From: Bacteroidota bacterium
GTDB lineage: Bacteria > Bacteroidota > Bacteroidia > 2-12-FULL-35-15
Assembly: GCA_025963725.1 (NCBI GenBank)
Contig: JAOQAE010000005.1
Coordinates: 124,001-188,000, forward strand
Direction: 5' to 3'
DNA length: 64,000 bases
In this document: piece after piece, positions 62,034-64,000 of the stretch
Numbering within the stretch: the stretch's first letter is position 1
Layout: each line of letters begins with the position of its first letter
The notes under the pieces: model-generated
Told to the model about the DNA's origin: nothing
Databases searched by the model: none
What the model saw: the letters and a program-made list of their open reading frames with translations, nothing else
Made by a program: the position numbers and the translations under genes

Positions 62034-62273
62034 TTAAAATGGAGTACATCTTACTGTACAGTCAATGACCGTGCATGCAATTCCAAGACTGCAGTTCGGA
62101 ACATGTGAACCTGCACATGCGGGAGTTCCGGTAAACTGGCAGGCTGCAACTTCAGTTGCACATTCAGGAGTTGCTGAACGGTCTCCTCCCTTTACAGTTT
62201 TTGAATCATCAATGTTAAGCTGGGTTACAAAGCTTTGTACCTTCAGGTTGCTCAGTTTTAATTTTTTTTTCAT
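62034..62273 (-). CDS. Lanthipeptide precursor peptide 2
   Basis: A 79-residue peptide with the leader KKLKLSNLKVQSFVTQL and processing site KTVKGG. The core has seven Cys, with TPECATEVAAC at the front, CAGSHVPNC, and IDCTVRCTPF at the end. The core differs from precursors 1 and 3 after the first two Cys, suggesting a separate ring pattern. The region after its stop has no clear terminator, and it may read through into precursor 1. Confidence 0.9.
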   Translation of the reverse strand: MKKKLKLSNLKVQSFVTQLNIDDSKTVKGGDRSATPECATEVAACQFTGTPACAGSHVPNCSLGIACTVIDCTVRCTPF

Positions 62274-62337
62274 GAGTTTTATAAGTTCGGTTTAGAAATG
62301 GTTGCGTACAACCCATTCTGACTGTGGTTAATTTAAT

Positions 62338-62369
62338 AAACGGCAGAGTGTATGAACACTCTACCGTTT
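62338..62369 (-). terminator. Terminator after precursor 3
   Basis: An inverted repeat of 14 positions with one mismatch (AAACGGCAGAGTGT / ACACTCTACCGTTT, loop ATGA), 5 bases beyond the stop of precursor 3. An AT-rich tail follows on the minus strand. It may reduce transcription into precursor 2. Confidence 0.7.
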
Positions 62370-62374
62370 AAATT

Positions 62375-62617
62375 TTAACACAAGTTTGTACAATCGATTG
62401 TACATCCTCTTTGTGTAGGACATGCATCGTATGCCGAAGGGAAGTTGGTGCAGAAATGCGCATGTGTATTTCCACACGCATTCACTTGTGAAAGACAAGT
62501 TGGATTTACGGTATTTCCTCCAACTCCGCCAACAAGTGTTTTTTCTTCGTTCTTGTCGAATGCTGTTACAAAGCTTGTAACTTTTAGCTCATTGATCTTT
62601 AGTTTTTTCTTTTCCAT
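62375..62617 (-). CDS. Lanthipeptide precursor peptide 3
   Basis: An 80-residue peptide: leader KKKLKINELKVTSFVTAFD, site KTLVGG, and a core with seven Cys (NPTCLSQVNAC, FPSAYDACPT, CTIDCTNLC). It shares the middle core block with precursor 1, and the end block IDCT with precursor 2. Met start at 62617 preceded by an AT-rich leader. Confidence 0.9.
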   Translation of the reverse strand: MEKKKLKINELKVTSFVTAFDKNEEKTLVGGVGGNTVNPTCLSQVNACGNTHAHFCTNFPSAYDACPTQRGCTIDCTNLC

Positions 62618-62678
62618 TTTTTTTGTTTTTTAGGGTTAGCACTGATATTAATTTTTGACATTGAAAAAATTATATTTT

Positions 62679-62939
62679 TTATGCACAAAGCAAAGGATCT
62701 GTATTTGTGCAGCAGCCGGTATTAGGGCATGCGCAAACAGGAAGGTTACCTCCCCCCATATAACCACTGCAGGTATAGTTGCAGATTGCTGCTGCGGTAT
62801 GGCCGCATCCCGGCACCTGGCTGCACTTATCAGCATGTGTGGCTGCTCCGCCCTGTAGTGTTTTTTGTTCATCCTGTTCGAGGGAAGTCACAAAGCTTTG
62901 TACTTTAAGATCTGTTAGTTTTAAATTTTTCTTTTTCAT
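62679..62939 (-). CDS. Lanthipeptide precursor peptide 4
   Basis: An 86-residue peptide with leader KKKNLKLTDLKVQSFVTSL and site KTLQGG. The core is the most divergent: nine Cys, including adjacent Cys (NTGCCTNT) and a Gly-rich stretch (GYMGGGNLPVCACP). It is the first of the minus-strand array and faces the LanC gene across a 196-base divergent region. Confidence 0.9.
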   Translation of the reverse strand: MKKKNLKLTDLKVQSFVTSLEQDEQKTLQGGAATHADKCSQVPGCGHTAAAICNYTCSGYMGGGNLPVCACPNTGCCTNTDPLLCA

Positions 62940-63026
62940 TTTTTATATATTAAAGAGTTTGTAACCATATTTTTTTGAAAGGTAAACCATACAGAATATC
63001 AATAGCAAGCATACCGGCCTAAATAG

Positions 63027-63038
63027 CGTAGTACTACG
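63027..63038. promoter_or_regulatory. Perfect palindrome CGTAGTACTACG
   Basis: A 12-base palindrome in the divergent region between precursor 4 and the LanC gene, with a further half-site GTGTTACGTA at 63052-63061. The ACGTA/TACGT element is shared with the dyad before the transporter gene. It is a possible operator acting on both directions. Confidence 0.45.
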
Positions 63039-63110
63039 TGAGCTTCGGGTAGTGTTACGTATTATGGCAATTCATGCGTTTAACCTGTTTTTAGTTAATG
63101 ACTAAAATCT

Positions 63111-63118
63111 TAGTTTTG
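63111..63118 (+). promoter_or_regulatory. Bacteroidota -7 promoter motif TAGTTTTG
   Basis: An exact TAnnTTTG match, 18 bases before the ATG of the LanC gene and downstream of the palindrome. A clear -33 TTG is not visible, so confidence is moderate. Confidence 0.5.
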
Positions 63119-63135
63119 TTTGAAGGACAATCATT

Positions 63136-64000
63136 ATGGAAGACAAAGCGCAATTAAAAAAGGCCATGCTGGAAGAAGCCATCCGCATCGGTGAAGAATT
63201 GCTGAAAAAAGCAGTAAAAGACAAAAACGGATTATCGTGGGAAACTATGATCCTGGCACCCGATAAAAAAGTGGCATGGTTCGCTTCTGAAGGAATTTAT
63301 GCCGGCACCTCCGGAATTGCTATGTTTTTTATGGAGCTGTACCGGCAGACACAAAATAAAAAGTACCTCGATGCCTCTTCTGCTGCGTTGGAATGGGTGG
63401 ATAAATTTTGCGAAGAGAACCCTACCGATTACTATGCCTTCTTTACCGGCCGCTTAGGTGCTGCTTTTGCCATGCAGCGTATGTTTGAGCTTACAGGCGA
63501 ATCAGCTTACACGGAAAGGGCTTTGAAGATCGCCAGGGATGCGGAAAGCTTTATCAGCAAGTCAGCTACCATTGATGATCTTATCAACGGGATTTCAGGG
63601 ACACTTCTTGGCCTTCTGCATCTTCATTCGCTTACAAAAAATGAAATGCTGCTGGGGATGATTGATCGTTTTACCGGGAGACTGATCGAAAATGCTCACC
63701 ATGCCGCTGAAGGACTTTATTGGGACAGAAGCCCGAAAACCATCCGGGGGCTTTGCGGATTTTCTCATGGTACCGCAGGGATCGGTTTTGCATTTCTTGA
63801 ATTAGGAAAATATTTTAAAAATGATAGCTTCTACCAGGTTGCGGAACTGGCTTTCAAATACGAAGAGCATTATTTTAATCCTGCCACAGGAAACTGGCCC
63901 GACTTCCGCAAAGGAATTCATAATGAAACCGATCAGCTGCTGCACGAAAAGAATTACAGCGAAAGAAACATTGATTTCTTCACGGGCCCCGGAGATATGG
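63136..64000 (+). CDS. LanC-type lanthionine cyclase, partial
   Basis: An open frame from ATG 63136 to the window edge (288 codons, no stop), starting MEDKAQLKKAMLEEAIRIGE. It has repeated alpha/alpha-toroid helices typical of LanC proteins, with SEGIYAGTSGIAMFFMELY, DLINGISGTLLGLLHL and GLCGFSHGTAGIGFAFLELG. The last contains the conserved active-site histidine (H211, matching the GxxHGxxG motif of LanC). The zinc-binding Cys-His motifs that normally follow lie beyond the window. It should close thioether rings on the precursor cores encoded next to it. Confidence 0.93.
   Translation, partial: MEDKAQLKKAMLEEAIRIGEELLKKAVKDKNGLSWETMILAPDKKVAWFASEGIYAGTSGIAMFFMELYRQTQNKKYLDASSAALEWVDKFCEENPTDYYAFFTGRLGAAFAMQRMFELTGESAYTERALKIARDAESFISKSATIDDLINGISGTLLGLLHLHSLTKNEMLLGMIDRFTGRLIENAHHAAEGLYWDRSPKTIRGLCGFSHGTAGIGFAFLELGKYFKNDSFYQVAELAFKYEEHYFNPATGNWPDFRKGIHNETDQLLHEKNYSERNIDFFTGPGDM

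Noticed and set aside
63001-63060. Possible short tRNA-like or riboswitch structure before lanC
   Set aside because: Only small palindromes are present; no cloverleaf or known riboswitch core could be drawn.

Overview
The window reads as a chromosomal segment of a Bacteroidota bacterium, probably near the Chitinophagales/Cytophagales. The evidence is TAnnTTTG-type promoter motifs, lipoproteins with Bacteroidota-style lipoboxes, Bacteroidota TPR proteins, a DUF5908/DUF4255-type injection-system cluster and pinensin-like lanthipeptide leaders. The exact genus cannot be read from the sequence. No rRNA, tRNA, CRISPR array, transposase or integrase was seen.

Layout. (1) 1-2435, minus strand: a MoxR-type AAA+ ATPase operon, possibly of the MoxR-vWA-beta-propeller type, cut by the window edge. 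(2) 2585-6667: two modules, each a small secreted protein on the minus strand and a large helical-repeat protein on the plus strand. A nearly repeated 30-bp element lies in both intergenic regions. (3) 6794-50998: one large extracellular contractile injection system (eCIS, Afp/PVC/MAC-like) locus with two arms that converge at about 13.1 kb. The plus arm (6794-13121) holds an AAA+ ATPase and three peptidoglycan-hydrolase genes (T4-type lysozyme, M15 peptidase, NlpC/P60-like), each followed by a lipoprotein gene. The minus arm (50998 down to 13138) holds fibre, tail-terminator, sheath, tube, LysM adaptor, VgrG-like spike, PAAR tip, gp25, two J-like baseplate proteins, a second fibre, a tape measure, two DUF4157 effectors with candidate immunity genes, a decayed third DUF4157 start and a second AAA+ ATPase. 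(4) 51309-53998: an SDR-like oxidoreductase and a two-component pair (soluble NarL-type kinase, LuxR-type regulator). (5) 54201-64000: a class I lanthipeptide cluster with a C39-peptidase ABC transporter, HlyD-type adaptor, split LanB dehydratase, four Cys-rich precursors on the opposite strand and a LanC-type cyclase cut by the window edge.

How the parts work together. The structural genes should build a contractile tube-sheath particle sharpened by VgrG and PAAR. The two AAA+ ATPases may load or remodel particles. The most interesting signal is the plus arm. All three hydrolases lack signal peptides and share an N-terminal motif (I/L)RRxxF followed by acidic residues, with RR at residues 17-19. 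Each is followed by a lipoprotein gene. This is what a bank of tagged antibacterial effectors with periplasmic immunity lipoproteins would look like, which is unusual for a system class best known for eukaryotic targets. The DUF4157 bank shows a polymorphic-toxin arrangement: near-identical front halves, unrelated back halves, adjacent candidate immunity genes, and one remnant front end before an orphan lipoprotein. In the lanthipeptide region the transporter's peptidase should cut the GG leaders, split LanB and LanC should install thioether rings, and the nearby two-component pair may regulate the cluster through dyad sites in front of the transporter and LanC genes.

Limits: family calls are from motif recognition by eye, with no searches run. 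Residue numbers are counted by hand from the stated starts.
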